Source: Actinobacillus minor NM305 (lineage in GTDB: Bacteria; Pseudomonadota; Gammaproteobacteria; Enterobacterales; Pasteurellaceae). From it: a DNA stretch of 36,772 bases. The position numbers and the translations under genes are program-made. How positions within the stretch are numbered: the first letter of the stretch is position 1; every line of letters starts with the position of its first letter. This document shows positions 19,191 through 27,992 of the stretch, piece after piece. Location of the stretch: positions 1 to 36,772 of the forward strand of contig NZ_ACQL01000093.1 of the NCBI RefSeq assembly GCF_000175195.1, read 5' to 3'. The notes below the pieces were generated by a model. It did no database searches, had not been told where the DNA came from, and saw only the letters and a program-made list of their open reading frames with translations.

Positions 19191-19222
19191 ACCGCTTGTG
19201 AAATGATATTAACACAAGCGGT
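19191..19222 (-). terminator. purM terminator built from an inverted pair of uptake signals
   Basis: ACCGCTTGTG and CACAAGCGGT form a perfect 10-bp stem around a 12-base loop. On the minus strand a T run follows directly. Both arms contain an exact Apl-type uptake signal (ACAAGCGGT), a known double use in Pasteurellaceae. Confidence 0.88.
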
Positions 19223-19246
19223 CTATTTTCTTTTATTTTTTGCGAA

Positions 19247-20281
19247 TTAGATAATTTCGACTTGTTCAGTACTTTCGCCTAAAGCTTCGATTTTACCAAT
19301 AACCCATGCTTTTTCGCCTGCTTGATTTAACACGGCTAATGCTGTTTCGGCTTCTTTTTCGGGTAGCGCAATAACCATGCCTACACCGCAGTTGAAAGTA
19401 CGGTACATTTCATAACGGCTGATATTGCCTTTTTGTTGTAACCAGTTAAAGATCGCAGGCCATTCCCAACTTTTTTCTTGAATAACAGCTTTTGTATTTG
19501 CCGGTAATACACGAGGAATATTTTCCCAGAAACCGCCGCCGGTTAAGTGAGCAATCGCATGAACATCGACCTGTTTGACTAATTGAAGGACTGATTTCAC
19601 ATAAATTTTAGTTGGCGCTAATAGATGTTCGCTCAGTGGTTTACCCTCTAAGTCATCTGTGGCTTTAGCTCCGCTGACCTCAAGTACTTTACGAATTAAA
19701 GAATAACCATTTGAATGAGGACCACTAGAAGCTAATGCGACTAACACATCGCCGGCTTTTACCGCTGAACCATCAATGATTTCTGATTTTTCAACAACAC
19801 CAACACAGAAGCCTGCTAAATCGTAATCGCCTTCGTGATACATTCCCGGCATTTCGGCAGTTTCACCACCAACTAATGCACAGCCAGACATTTCACAACC
19901 ATCTGCGATGCCTTTAATCACATCTGCTGCCACATCAACTTCTAATTTACCTGTCGCATAATAATCTAGGAAAAAGAGCGGTTCCGCCCCCTGTACGACT
20001 AAATCATTTACGCACATTGCAACTAAATCTTGACCGATCGTATCGTGTTTATTCAGATCAATGGCTAAACGTAATTTCGTTCCTACACCATCGGTACCTG
20101 AAACTAAAATAGGTTCTTTATATTTTGTCGGTAATGCGCATAATGCACCAAAACCGCCTAAGCCTCCCATAACTTCAGGGCGGCGAGTACGTTTTACATC
20201 GCCTTTAATGCGTTCGACCAATTCATTACCAGCATGGATATCAACGCCAGCGTCTTTATAGCTAAGTTGTGTGTTGCTCAC
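19247..20281 (-). CDS. purM: Phosphoribosylformylglycinamidine cyclo-ligase (AIR synthetase)
   Basis: PurM makes aminoimidazole ribonucleotide in purine synthesis. The 344-residue protein starts at a GTG ([18 protein letters not shown]) with a GAGG site 8 bases upstream. Family motifs seen are the ATP-binding [10 protein letters not shown] start, [10 protein letters not shown] near residue 61, [11 protein letters not shown] near 138 and [12 protein letters not shown]. purN, which follows purM in E. coli, is not present; a terminator follows instead. A PurR box upstream points to purine repression. Confidence 0.95.
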   Translation of the reverse strand: MSNTQLSYKDAGVDIHAGNELVERIKGDVKRTRRPEVMGGLGGFGALCALPTKYKEPILVSGTDGVGTKLRLAIDLNKHDTIGQDLVAMCVNDLVVQGAEPLFFLDYYATGKLEVDVAADVIKGIADGCEMSGCALVGGETAEMPGMYHEGDYDLAGFCVGVVEKSEIIDGSAVKAGDVLVALASSGPHSNGYSLIRKVLEVSGAKATDDLEGKPLSEHLLAPTKIYVKSVLQLVKQVDVHAIAHLTGGGFWENIPRVLPANTKAVIQEKSWEWPAIFNWLQQKGNISRYEMYRTFNCGVGMVIALPEKEAETALAVLNQAGEKAWVIGKIEALGESTEQVEII

Positions 20282-20337
20282 AGTAAAAACCTCAAGTTAG
20301 AGTATATTGAATAAAATCGGGGAGATTATATCATTAA

Positions 20338-20349
20338 GCAAACGTTTGC
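20338..20349. promoter_or_regulatory. PurR operator upstream of purM
   Basis: GCAAACGTTTGC is a perfect palindrome identical to the core of the PurR box. It lies 57 bases before the purM start codon. Confidence 0.88.
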
Positions 20350-20414
20350 GGTATAGAAAAATCGGAAAATCTTATGTAGTTATTTTGTGAGTAGCGAAGA
20401 AATCCCCGTATTGC

Positions 20415-20444
20415 AAAGACAAATTTCGAAAAGTCGTTTATAAT
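20415..20444 (+). promoter_or_regulatory. Probable queCDE promoter
   Basis: A perfect TATAAT lies at 20439-20444 with a weak -35 (AAGACA, 18-base spacer). Transcription from about 20451 would give a leader of about 130 bases that includes a hairpin and the riboswitch. Confidence 0.45.
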
Positions 20445-20456
20445 CTATTGTTTATT

Positions 20457-20524
20457 AAGCGGTTAGATTTTGCGATAAATTGACAAAAGTTAATATGTAA
20501 AAATCAGCAAAAATCAGACCGCTT
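20457..20524 (+). other. Imperfect inverted repeat in the queC leader
   Basis: AAGCGGTTAGATTTTGC at 20457-20473 is nearly the reverse complement of GCAAAAATCAGACCGCTT at 20507-20524. The arms contain uptake-signal-like AAGCGGT cores, and a T-rich CATTTTTTC follows, so the whole resembles a terminator with a long loop. Confidence 0.4.
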
Positions 20525-20536
20525 CATTTTTTCATC

Positions 20537-20574
20537 TCGTGGTTCGAAAACCTCCCACGCAAAAAAACTAAGGA
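20537..20574 (+). ncRNA. preQ1 class I riboswitch
   Basis: The stem CGTGG/CCACG encloses GGTTC and a CCTCCC segment, followed by the A-rich AAAAAAACTAAGGA tail that is the hallmark of preQ1-I aptamers. The tail contains the AAGGA ribosome binding site of queC, so ligand binding should hide it and reduce translation when preQ1 is plentiful. Confidence 0.88.
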
Positions 20575-20580
20575 TACAAA

Positions 20581-21246
20581 ATGCAACAACCTCAAAAAGC
20601 GATCGTCATTTTCTCTGGTGGTCAGGATTCGACTACTTGCCTTTTTCAAGCCATTGCTGAATTTGGTAAGGAAAATGTGGAAGTCATCACTTTTCAATAT
20701 GGGCAACGTCATGCGATTGAGCTCGAAAAAGCACAATGGATAGCTCAAGATCTTGGCATAAAACAAACCCTCATTGATACTTCACTTATCAAAGCCATTA
20801 CTTCAAATGCATTGATGGATGATCAGGCAAAAATCGAGCAACAAGGCGATAAGCCAAATACGTTTGTAGATGGTCGTAATGCGCTTTTTTTACTTTATGC
20901 TGCAATTTACGCAAAAGGGCAAGGCATTCAAACGATTTTTACAGGCGTATGTGAAACGGATTTTAGTGGTTATCCGGATTGTCGTGATGTTTTTGTTAAA
21001 TCAATGAATGTAACGCTCAATTTAGCCATGGATTACAATTTTAACATTCGCACGCCATTGATGTATTTTACAAAAAAAGAAACATGGCGATTAGCGGATC
21101 AGCTTGGCGCTTTTGATTATATTCGTCAGCATACTCATACTTGTTATTTAGGCGTTGAAGGTGGCTGTCATACTTGTCCAAGCTGTCTATTACGTGAAAA
21201 AGGGTTAAATGAATATCTTGCAGAGCGAGGAGAAAAGCATGTTTAA
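20581..21246 (+). CDS. queC: 7-cyano-7-deazaguanine synthase
   Basis: QueC converts 7-carboxy-7-deazaguanine to preQ0 using ATP and ammonia, a step in making queuosine for tRNA wobble positions. The 221-residue protein has the PP-loop [10 protein letters not shown] at residues 11-20 and four zinc-ligand cysteines at 188, 196, 199 and 202 (C-x7-CHTCPSC). It is first in queC-queD-queE. Its ribosome binding site is part of the preQ1 riboswitch. Confidence 0.96.
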   Translation: MQQPQKAIVIFSGGQDSTTCLFQAIAEFGKENVEVITFQYGQRHAIELEKAQWIAQDLGIKQTLIDTSLIKAITSNALMDDQAKIEQQGDKPNTFVDGRNALFLLYAAIYAKGQGIQTIFTGVCETDFSGYPDCRDVFVKSMNVTLNLAMDYNFNIRTPLMYFTKKETWRLADQLGAFDYIRQHTHTCYLGVEGGCHTCPSCLLREKGLNEYLAERGEKHV

Positions 21247-21661
21247 AATTGCTAAAGAATTCAGTTTTGACATGGCGCATATGCTCGATGGGCATGATGG
21301 GAAATGTCAAAATTTACATGGTCATACCTATAAATTACAAGTTGAGGTAACGGGTAATTTACATCTTGAGGGGGCCAAAAGAGGAATGGTCATGGATTAC
21401 TCGGATTTAAAAGCGCTGGTTAAACAACATATTTTAGATCCTATGGATCACGCTTTTATTTACGATCTACAGAGCGATAAAGAAACCAAAGTTGCACAAT
21501 TGCTGATGGATTTAGATTCCAAAGTGTATGGTATTCCAAGTCGTACAACGGCGGAAGAAATGGCAAAGTATATATTTGAAAAACTCGCCAATGTTGGGCT
21601 ACCCGTTAGTCTGATCCGTTTATGGGAAACGCCGACCTCTTATTGTGAATATAGCCGATAA
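21239..21661 (+). CDS. queD: 6-carboxy-5,6,7,8-tetrahydropterin synthase
   Basis: QueD makes 6-carboxytetrahydropterin from dihydroneopterin triphosphate, the first committed step to preQ0. The 140-residue protein has zinc-ligand histidines at 14, 27 and 29 (HGH) and catalytic C23. The ATG at 21239 overlaps the end of queC by 8 bases and has a GAGGAG site, so translation is probably coupled. An upstream in-frame ATG deeper in queC is rejected. Confidence 0.95.
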   Translation: MFKIAKEFSFDMAHMLDGHDGKCQNLHGHTYKLQVEVTGNLHLEGAKRGMVMDYSDLKALVKQHILDPMDHAFIYDLQSDKETKVAQLLMDLDSKVYGIPSRTTAEEMAKYIFEKLANVGLPVSLIRLWETPTSYCEYSR

Positions 21662-21670
21662 GGATATGTG

Positions 21671-22291
21671 ATGATTTTTAGTACAATTACCTATCCTATT
21701 GTTGAAATTTTTGAGAGTTTACAAGGCGAGGGTTTTAATACGGGAATGCCGAGTATTTTTATCCGCTTTGGTAAATGTAATTTAACTTGTTCATGGTGTG
21801 ATACACCTTATCATCAATTTGATAGCTGGACATTGACTCAAATTTTGGAAAAAGTGGAAGGCTATCAGGCAAAAAACATTATTATTACAGGGGGGGAGCC
21901 GACTATCCAACCTAATTTGACAGTTTTGCTTGATGAATTAAAGCAGCGAGGTTATTTTTTAGCGATAGAAACTAACGGGCTAAAAGATATTCCAACTCAA
22001 ATTGATTATATCGCAACGAGTCCAAAGCGATTGTATGCAAAAAAGTATCAACGCCGTTGTATTCCCTTTGCGCATGAAGTGAGAATTGTTGCAGATGAAA
22101 ATGTTATCGCTTTTTGTGAGCAAATCGAAACACAAATTAATGCGGAGCGTTATTATCTTTCTCCTTGTGAGGTTGAAGGGAAAATGAACCTACTTGAAAC
22201 CATTACACAGATTGGTTTGCTGAATCAACGTAAAAATAAACCTAAGTGGCAGTTAAGTATTCAAACACATAAAATTGTGGGAATTGAGTAA
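21671..22291 (+). CDS. queE: 7-carboxy-7-deazaguanine synthase
   Basis: QueE is the radical-SAM enzyme that contracts 6-carboxytetrahydropterin to 7-carboxy-7-deazaguanine. The 206-residue protein starts with YPIVEIFESLQGEG and has the cluster-binding cysteines C36, C40 and C43 (C-x3-C-x2-C), then GGEPTIQPN for SAM binding. AAGGA lies 6 bases before the ATG at 21671. A GTG one codon earlier is too close to that site. It follows queD by 9 bases. Confidence 0.94.
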   Translation: MIFSTITYPIVEIFESLQGEGFNTGMPSIFIRFGKCNLTCSWCDTPYHQFDSWTLTQILEKVEGYQAKNIIITGGEPTIQPNLTVLLDELKQRGYFLAIETNGLKDIPTQIDYIATSPKRLYAKKYQRRCIPFAHEVRIVADENVIAFCEQIETQINAERYYLSPCEVEGKMNLLETITQIGLLNQRKNKPKWQLSIQTHKIVGIE

Positions 22292-22338
22292 AATTTATAT
22301 TTTGGGAATGTAAATATAGTATTAGTACCACATTTATT

Positions 22339-22370
22339 AAAAATGCTAGCGAATATGCTAGCATTTTTTT
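22339..22370. terminator. Bidirectional terminator between queE and cysK
   Basis: A 12-bp stem (AAAAATGCTAGC with GCTAGCATTTTT) closes a 6-base loop, with a T run on the plus side and an A run on the other, in the gap between convergent genes. Confidence 0.92.
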
Positions 22371-22374
22371 CTAA

Positions 22375-23325
22375 CTAAACTTCAATGCCTTCAAATAACA
22401 GTGTACTTAAATAACGTTCTGAAGCAGAAGGTAACACAGCCACAATGAGCTTATCAGCAAATTCAGGTAGTTTGGCTAAGCGGTCTGCAGCGGCTACTGC
22501 GGCACCTGAAGAAATTCCGACTAAAATACCTTCTTCTGCCATCACACGGCGAGCGGTTGCGATTGCTTCTTCACTAGAAACTTGTTCAACACGGTCGATC
22601 AGGCTTAAGTCTAAGTTTTTCGGGATAAAACCTGCACCGATACCTTGAATTTTGTGTGGGCCCGGTTTGACTTCTTCACCGTTTAATGTTTGCGTAATCA
22701 CAGGGCTTTCGCTTGGTTCTACGGCAACAGAAAGAATTTGTTTACCTTGGTCTTGTTTGATATAGCGAGAGATCCCCGTAATTGTACCGCCTGTTCCTAC
22801 GCCCGCAACAAGAACATCAATTTTACCCTCGGTCGCTTCCCAAATTTCAGGGCCGGTTGTTTGTTGGTGAATTGCCGGGTTTGCCGGATTTTCAAACTGT
22901 TTAAGGATAACGTAACGATCCGGATCGCTTGCGACAATCTCTTCTGCTTTAGCAATTGCCCCTTTCATACCTTTAGCACCTTCGGTCAGTACTAAATTAA
23001 CGCCTAAGCCACGTAATAAGCGTTTGCGCTCAGTACTCATGGTTTCAGGCATGGTTAAGGTAATTTTATAACCACGTGCAGCGGCGACATAAGCAAGTGC
23101 GATTCCTGTATTTCCGCTGGTTGCATCTACGATCTCTTTTCCTTTAGTTAAGATGCCGTCTTTTTCTGCTTGCCACACCATATTTGCACCGATACGGCAT
23201 TTCACGCTAAAACTTGGATTGCGAGATTCGACTTTCACAACCAAATTACCGTTATTACCGAAATTTTTTAAACGAACAAGTGGAGTGTTACCGATAGTAT
23301 ATGAGTTGTCTGCATAAATTGTCAT
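22375..23325 (-). CDS. cysK: Cysteine synthase A (O-acetylserine sulfhydrylase)
   Basis: CysK makes cysteine from O-acetylserine and sulfide with pyridoxal phosphate. The 316-residue protein has the cofactor Lys K42 in [13 protein letters not shown], the substrate loop TSGNTG near residue 68, and the phosphate-binding GTGGTITG near 175. An AAGGA site supports the ATG at 23325 ([19 protein letters not shown]); seven codons upstream are open but unsupported. It is separated from thrB by 287 bases with two hairpins, so it probably has its own promoter. Confidence 0.95.
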   Translation of the reverse strand: MTIYADNSYTIGNTPLVRLKNFGNNGNLVVKVESRNPSFSVKCRIGANMVWQAEKDGILTKGKEIVDATSGNTGIALAYVAAARGYKITLTMPETMSTERKRLLRGLGVNLVLTEGAKGMKGAIAKAEEIVASDPDRYVILKQFENPANPAIHQQTTGPEIWEATEGKIDVLVAGVGTGGTITGISRYIKQDQGKQILSVAVEPSESPVITQTLNGEEVKPGPHKIQGIGAGFIPKNLDLSLIDRVEQVSSEEAIATARRVMAEEGILVGISSGAAVAAADRLAKLPEFADKLIVAVLPSASERYLSTLLFEGIEV

Positions 23326-23464
23326 AGCTAATTCCTTAGTTTTCAACGAGGTTTGAATGAATAAGTTGAGCTAAGCATACGCCATTTTTTTTATGAGTGT
23401 TAGAGGCAAAAAATCATTTTATATAACGGAAAGGAATATAAGAACGAGAGGAGAGGGAAAGATA

Positions 23465-23499
23465 TTTCGCCCCGAAATCTTATCGGCATTGGGGCGAAA
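23465..23499 (-). repeat. Intergenic hairpin between thrB and cysK
   Basis: TTTCGCCCC pairs with GGGGCGAAA across a 17-base loop. No T run follows on either strand. It is one of two GC-rich hairpins in this gap. Confidence 0.5.
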
Positions 23500-23537
23500 A
23501 TGAGATATTGTGAGGCACTTTCACAAACCTTTAATTT

Positions 23538-23563
23538 TTGTAGGGGCTAGTTACATTAGCCCC
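23538..23563. repeat. Intergenic hairpin with TTGTAGGGGC arm
   Basis: GGGGCTA (23543-23549) pairs with TAGCCCC (23557-23563). The left arm begins TTGTAGGGGC, the same ten bases found at 28223-28232, at the edge of the adhesin fragment. Confidence 0.5.
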
Positions 23564-23612
23564 CATAAACATAGAATGAATAAGCTTTGTCAGCAATCTG
23601 CCTCTTAAAGCG

Positions 23613-24560
23613 TTACTTCAATTCTCTTGCACCTTGATTATCCACCTTACAAATGTGAATAAAACCTTCATTGTTTTGCAGGTAATCTTTTTCAAGGTAA
23701 GCAACGAGTTTTTGTGCATGTTCCAAATCCGGTGCAATTGCAAACATTGTTGGGCCGGAACCCGAAATCCCCACCGCTAATGCGCCTAAATCTTTACAAC
23801 CTTGGCGAACTTCGGCAAAGTTTGGCAACAACGCCTCGCGATATGGCTCTGCAATTAAATCTTTCATCATCGTTGCAGCCAACACATCTTGATGCGTGTG
23901 GCAAGCGTGAATAAATGAACCCAAATAACGAGATTGCGCAATCATATCTTGACGGGTATAGCTTTTTGGCAAGATCGCACGGGCTTCTGCGGTGGACACT
24001 TCAATACCCGGATAAGCTAACACCCAATACCACTCATCAAAAAACGGAATCGGCTGGCAGATATTACCGAGTGATTGAGTCATTAATTGCAGACCGCCTA
24101 AATAGCACGGGGCAACGTTGTCGTAGTGAATTGAGCCTGAAATTCTGCCTTCCAATTCGCCCATCATTTCCAACAATTCCATTTTGGAAAACGGTTCATC
24201 GTGGAATTTATTCAGTGCTACGAGAGCAGCCACAATTGAGCAAGCACTTGAGCCTAAGCCAGAGCCAATCGGCATATTTTTCTCAAGGGTAAGGCGTAGA
24301 TTTTTTACCAAACCACCACGCAATTTCAAACGTTCGCTAAACAGCACATAGGCTTGATAAACGATATTTTTTTGCGGTTCTTTCGGCAGTTTACGCACAA
24401 AATAGCCGACACTTTCCAACTCAAAAGGTTGATCGCACTCTTCAATTTGTACCACATCGCCAAGCAGTGAACCATCAATCGGCGAAATGGCTGTGCCAAG
24501 CGAGTCAAAGCCAACACTTAAATTTGCACTAGAAGCTGGGGCATAAATTCGTAATGTCAT
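23613..24560 (-). CDS. thrB: Homoserine kinase
   Basis: ThrB phosphorylates homoserine on the way to threonine. The 315-residue GHMP kinase has an N-terminal [17 protein letters not shown] segment, the ATP-binding [16 protein letters not shown] motif near residue 95 and the C-terminal [12 protein letters not shown] motif. Its AAGGA site overlaps the thrA stop codon, 9 bases before the ATG, so it is coupled to thrA. thrC does not follow. Confidence 0.96.
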   Translation of the reverse strand: MTLRIYAPASSANLSVGFDSLGTAISPIDGSLLGDVVQIEECDQPFELESVGYFVRKLPKEPQKNIVYQAYVLFSERLKLRGGLVKNLRLTLEKNMPIGSGLGSSACSIVAALVALNKFHDEPFSKMELLEMMGELEGRISGSIHYDNVAPCYLGGLQLMTQSLGNICQPIPFFDEWYWVLAYPGIEVSTAEARAILPKSYTRQDMIAQSRYLGSFIHACHTHQDVLAATMMKDLIAEPYREALLPNFAEVRQGCKDLGALAVGISGSGPTMFAIAPDLEHAQKLVAYLEKDYLQNNEGFIHICKVDNQGARELK

Positions 24561-24569
24561 TGTTTTTCC

Positions 24570-27014
24570 TTATTTCAATGTACGCAAAATATCCGCAAAA
24601 ATACCTGCAGCGGTAACATCATTACCTGCACCATAGCCACGTAATAAAAGTGGAATTGGGCTGTAGTAGCGTGTATAGAACGCAAGGGCATTTTCGCCGT
24701 TTTTCACTTTATAAAGCGGATCATCGCCGTTTACTTCTTTGATTGCGACACGGCATTTACCGTTTTCAATGGAGCCCACATAACGCAACACATTGCCACA
24801 AGCGGTCGCTTTTTCCACACGTTTTGCAAATTCCGCATCAAGCTCCGGCAACATCGCTAAAAATTCTGCTGCAGTTTTGCCTTCAGAGAAACCTTTTGGT
24901 AAAACGCCTTCCACCTCAATATCTTCCAGCTCTAACGGATAGCCGCATTCACGCGCTAAAATCAATAACTTACGCGCCACATCTTGCCCAGATAAATCAT
25001 CGCGAGGGTCTGGCTCAGTAAAGCCTTTTTCTTTGGCAATGTTCGTTGCTTCGGAAAGCGTAGCCCCTTCTTCTAACTTACCGAAAATGAAAGAGAGTGA
25101 ACCGGATAAAATCCCTTCAAATTTCTCGACTTCATCACCTGCAGCCAGCAAGTTTTGTAGGTTTTCAATTACAGGCAAGCCTGCGCCCACATTGGTTTCA
25201 TATAAGAATTTATGTTGGCTTTGACGAGCATTTTCACGCATTTCCTGATAATAAGCATAGCTTGAGGTATTCGCTTTCTTATTTGGTGTAATCACGTGGA
25301 AGCCTTCTTTTAATGCACGAGCATAAAGATTTGCCACCGATTGTGCTGTCGTACAATCGACAAAAACAGGATTAACAACGTGATGCAATTTAATGAATGA
25401 AAGCAACACATCAAAGTCAGATGGCTGTGTCGCCGACTCTAAATCCGCACGCCAGTTATCAAGGCTTAAGCCATTTTCGTTGAGCAACATTTTATTTGAG
25501 TTAGCTAATGCACAAACACGGATCTCAATATCCTTCTTTGCAAGATATTCCTTCTGGGTTTTGATCTGTTCGATCAATTCGCCACCCACACCGCCAACAC
25601 CCACTAAAAAGACATCGACCACTTTTTTGTTATTGAATAACGCTTTATGTGTGGCTTTAACCGCTTCAATGGCTTTATTTAATGGCACAACGGCAGAAAT
25701 TGAACGCTCTGATGAACCTTGCGCAATTGCCACAATGCTGATATTTGCTTGAGCAAGCGCAGAGAAGAAGCGAGCCGCAATCCCTTTGGCGGTACGCATG
25801 CCATCGCCGACCACCGACACGATAGAAAGGTCTTTAATCACTTCCACAGGATCTAATAAACCCTCTTTAAGCTCTTGAGCAAAGGTGCTGTTTAACGCAG
25901 TTAGCGCTTTCTCAACCGCTTTGACCGGCACACAGAAACTAATACTATATTCAGAAGAAGATTGTGTAATTAAGTTCACAGAAATACCCGCTTGCGACAT
26001 CGCAGTAAACACACGAGCCGCCATACCAACCATACCTTGCATACCTGAGCCTGATACATTGAACATTGCCACATTATCAAGGTTCGTGATCCCTTTCACT
26101 TTTAAGTTATCGTTGACTACGTTACCGTCAATGATTGTGCCCGGTGCTTCCGGATTATGGGTATTTTTAATTAAGCACGGAATGTTTAACGGCACTAACG
26201 GACCAATAGTGCGAGGGTGGATCACTTTCGCACCGAAGTAAGAAAGCTCCATCGCTTCTTGATAGCTCATAGACTCTAAGCAGATCGCATCAGGCACTAA
26301 ACGAGGATCGCAAGTATAAACGCCGTCCACATCCGTCCAAATTTCGCACACGTCTGCTTTTAAGCAAGCGGCTAAACAGGCAGCAGAGTAGTCTGAACCA
26401 TTACGACCAAGTAACACCAATTCGCCTTGCTCATTACCTGCCGTAAAGCCCGCCATTAACACCACATTTTTCTTTGGAATCGAAAGGGCTTCAATACGTT
26501 TAGTCGATTCAGCAATGTCCACAGAAGATTCTAAATAGCTCCCGTGAGCTAATAATTTTTCGACAGGATCAACGCGAGTAACTTCATAGCCTTTTGATTC
26601 AAACCACGCTTTCATCATCGCAATTGACAATTTTTCGCCACGGCTATGCACCGTTGCGCTAACATTATCCGGGCAGAATTTATTTTTAGCCGCTTCAGCT
26701 GCAATGTTACAGATGTCGTCTAGTTCTGCTTTGATAAAGGCACTTAACCCTTCACGGTCGAAATGATTATTAACGGCATATAATCCGTTGATGATGTTAT
26801 TGAAAATATCGGTGGCTTCTGTGAGATGAGATTCGTAAGATTCGCCGGCTTGGGCTTTATCGACAATGGCGACAAGATGATTCGTGATTTTGGCAGGGGC
26901 GGATAGTACGCCTGCGGCTTGATCCGCTAAATGCGCCTTTTCGATGATGTCGGCAGCTTGTAAAAAGCGTTCCGGATTGGCTAAAGAAGTGCCTCCAAAT
27001 TTTAGAACTCGCAT
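24570..27014 (-). CDS. thrA: Bifunctional aspartokinase I / homoserine dehydrogenase I
   Basis: ThrA catalyses the first and third steps of threonine synthesis. The 814-residue protein has the aspartokinase KFGGTS motif at residues 4-9, two ACT-type regulatory repeats around 315-460 (with [12 protein letters not shown] and SVVGDGMR), and the homoserine dehydrogenase NAD-binding VGVGGVGG near 469. AGGAG lies 5 bases before the ATG at 27014. Twelve more codons are open upstream but lie between the attenuator and this site, so they are rejected. It is controlled by the leader peptide and attenuator upstream. Confidence 0.97.
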   Translation of the reverse strand: MRVLKFGGTSLANPERFLQAADIIEKAHLADQAAGVLSAPAKITNHLVAIVDKAQAGESYESHLTEATDIFNNIINGLYAVNNHFDREGLSAFIKAELDDICNIAAEAAKNKFCPDNVSATVHSRGEKLSIAMMKAWFESKGYEVTRVDPVEKLLAHGSYLESSVDIAESTKRIEALSIPKKNVVLMAGFTAGNEQGELVLLGRNGSDYSAACLAACLKADVCEIWTDVDGVYTCDPRLVPDAICLESMSYQEAMELSYFGAKVIHPRTIGPLVPLNIPCLIKNTHNPEAPGTIIDGNVVNDNLKVKGITNLDNVAMFNVSGSGMQGMVGMAARVFTAMSQAGISVNLITQSSSEYSISFCVPVKAVEKALTALNSTFAQELKEGLLDPVEVIKDLSIVSVVGDGMRTAKGIAARFFSALAQANISIVAIAQGSSERSISAVVPLNKAIEAVKATHKALFNNKKVVDVFLVGVGGVGGELIEQIKTQKEYLAKKDIEIRVCALANSNKMLLNENGLSLDNWRADLESATQPSDFDVLLSFIKLHHVVNPVFVDCTTAQSVANLYARALKEGFHVITPNKKANTSSYAYYQEMRENARQSQHKFLYETNVGAGLPVIENLQNLLAAGDEVEKFEGILSGSLSFIFGKLEEGATLSEATNIAKEKGFTEPDPRDDLSGQDVARKLLILARECGYPLELEDIEVEGVLPKGFSEGKTAAEFLAMLPELDAEFAKRVEKATACGNVLRYVGSIENGKCRVAIKEVNGDDPLYKVKNGENALAFYTRYYSPIPLLLRGYGAGNDVTAAGIFADILRTLK
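24798..24806 (+). repeat. Uptake signal sequence, Apl type
   Basis: An exact ACAAGCGGT lies inside thrA, followed by C as in the extended motif. Confidence 0.7.
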
Positions 27015-27060
27015 AGGTTTCTCCTGAAGATAATTGTTTAATGTTTGCAAATTTTGTTAC

Positions 27061-27088
27061 AAAAAAACCCGCTTGTTTAAGCGGGTTT
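27061..27088 (-). terminator. thr operon attenuator terminator
   Basis: AAACCCGCTT pairs with AAGCGGGTTT across a 4-base loop, and on the minus strand a run of seven T follows. It lies between the leader peptide stop and the thrA start, as an attenuator should. Confidence 0.92.
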
Positions 27089-27109
27089 CGGTTAATCTTA
27101 TTCCGTTTT

Positions 27110-27187
27110 TTAGCTACGAACACCCGCACTATGTTGGCACATAATGGTAATAATGGTGGTAATCGTCATCATTGTAAAACGGTTCAT
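27110..27187 (-). CDS. thrL: thr operon leader peptide
   Basis: This is a 25-residue reading frame. Its first half reads MNRFTMMTITTIITIM, with five Thr and four Ile in 16 residues, the same logic as E. coli ThrL. When charged tRNA(Thr) or tRNA(Ile) is scarce, ribosomes should stall on these codons and prevent the downstream terminator from forming. A purine-rich AGAGAGAAG precedes the ATG. It stops 22 bases before the attenuator stem. Confidence 0.92.
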   Translation of the reverse strand: MNRFTMMTITTIITIMCQHSAGVRS

Positions 27188-27223
27188 AGCTTCTCTCTAA
27201 ATAAAGCGTGAAAAACGTATAAG

Positions 27224-27252
27224 AGAATCCTCTAAAATGAACGGATTGTCAA
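27224..27252 (-). promoter_or_regulatory. Probable thr operon promoter
   Basis: A perfect TTGACA lies on the minus strand at 27252-27247. At 17 bases' spacing the -10 would be GATTCT, a poor match, so the -10 assignment is unsure. Confidence 0.45.
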
Positions 27253-27695
27253 ATGGTTTTTTTGGTTATTTTTTAAATTGACTCTTCTTGGCATTCATTT
27301 TACAGCTACATAATATCGCCCTCTTTGAGCCTCGAGGGGTAGGGGAGATTTGGCAGAAGTAAAGACGAAGTGAGAGATAAAATTCATCAAATACTTTGTC
27401 AACAATCTAGGGAGCATAATGCTCCCTTTTGTTGTTCTTTTAAAGTTCGCATTGAGGCAGCGAAACACCACTAAGCAGCTACGCGGAGCATAGGGCTTTT
27501 ATATTGTAAGAGCAAGTTTTAAAGATGATTTATTGAACAAAATGGTGTGTTAGCAAGTTCAGCCTGCGAGGGGAATGGGAGGATTTATAACTATTTTTTC
27601 GAAGCAAATCGCAAAACGAGATTTTCCTTATCGCTAAATTCCATTGGCTTGTTTATGATTAAAGAATGTTGAATAAGCTATAAAAAAGGAATATT
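27253..27695. other. Gene-poor accessory stretch between the thr operon and brnT
   Basis: I see no gene here. It contains a repeat TTTGTCAACAATCT (27395-27408) shared with two other gene ends in this window. A perfect terminator-like hairpin (GGGAGCA with TGCTCCC, then TTTT) at 27410-27430 has no gene in front of it. There are also two similar G-rich tracts (27328-27351 and 27561-27586). These look like leftovers of lost genes. Confidence 0.5.
27410..27430 (+). terminator. Orphan intrinsic terminator
   Basis: A 7-bp stem (GGGAGCA with TGCTCCC) closes a TAA loop and is followed by TTTTGTT. No plus-strand gene lies upstream that it could end. Confidence 0.65.
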
Positions 27696-27992
27696 ATGTA
27701 TATCAATTTTATATATCAGCCACCGCCCTTATTTGAGTACGATCCCAAAAAAAGCGCTAGCAACTTAATCAAACATGGCATTGATTTTGAACAAGCGAAA
27801 GGCATTTGGGAAGATGAAAATCGGGTAACGCTTGAATCACGCAGCGAGCCTGAATTACGTTATATGACAATTGGGAAAATGAACGGCAAACACTGGAGTG
27901 CATTTTTTACATTAAGAGGGGATTATATACGCTTAGTCTCTGTTCGTCGCTCTCGCAAAAAAGAGGTTTCCTATTATGAAAAATACCATTAG
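27696..27992 (+). CDS. brnT: BrnT-family toxin
   Basis: BrnT toxins are RelE-fold ribonucleases that stop translation by cutting RNA. The 98-residue protein has the family opening FEYDPKKSASNLIKHGIDFEQA (motif start at residue 14) and the C-terminal RLVSVRRSRKKEVSYYEKY, with the conserved Arg residues of the active face. An AAGGA site precedes the ATG. It overlaps brnA by 17 bases, the usual toxin-first order for this system. The N-terminal MYINFIYQPPP is slightly longer than in many members. Confidence 0.88.
   Translation: MYINFIYQPPPLFEYDPKKSASNLIKHGIDFEQAKGIWEDENRVTLESRSEPELRYMTIGKMNGKHWSAFFTLRGDYIRLVSVRRSRKKEVSYYEKYH

Noticed and set aside
20541-20560. GGTTCGA-like sequence as a tRNA T-loop
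   Set aside because: There is no acceptor or anticodon arm; the sequence is explained by the preQ1-I riboswitch.
21068-21310. A minus-strand frame across queC and queD
   Set aside because: The plus-strand queC and queD frames carry full family motifs and overlap each other here; the antisense frame has none.
26857-27129. A 90-residue minus-strand frame crossing the thr attenuator
   Set aside because: It overlaps the end of the leader peptide, the attenuator and the start of thrA in another frame, and its product resembles nothing. It is a chance frame.
27649-27684. TTGTTT and TATAAA as a brnT promoter
   Set aside because: The spacer is 24 bases, too long for a sigma-70 promoter; no better pair was found, so none is called.
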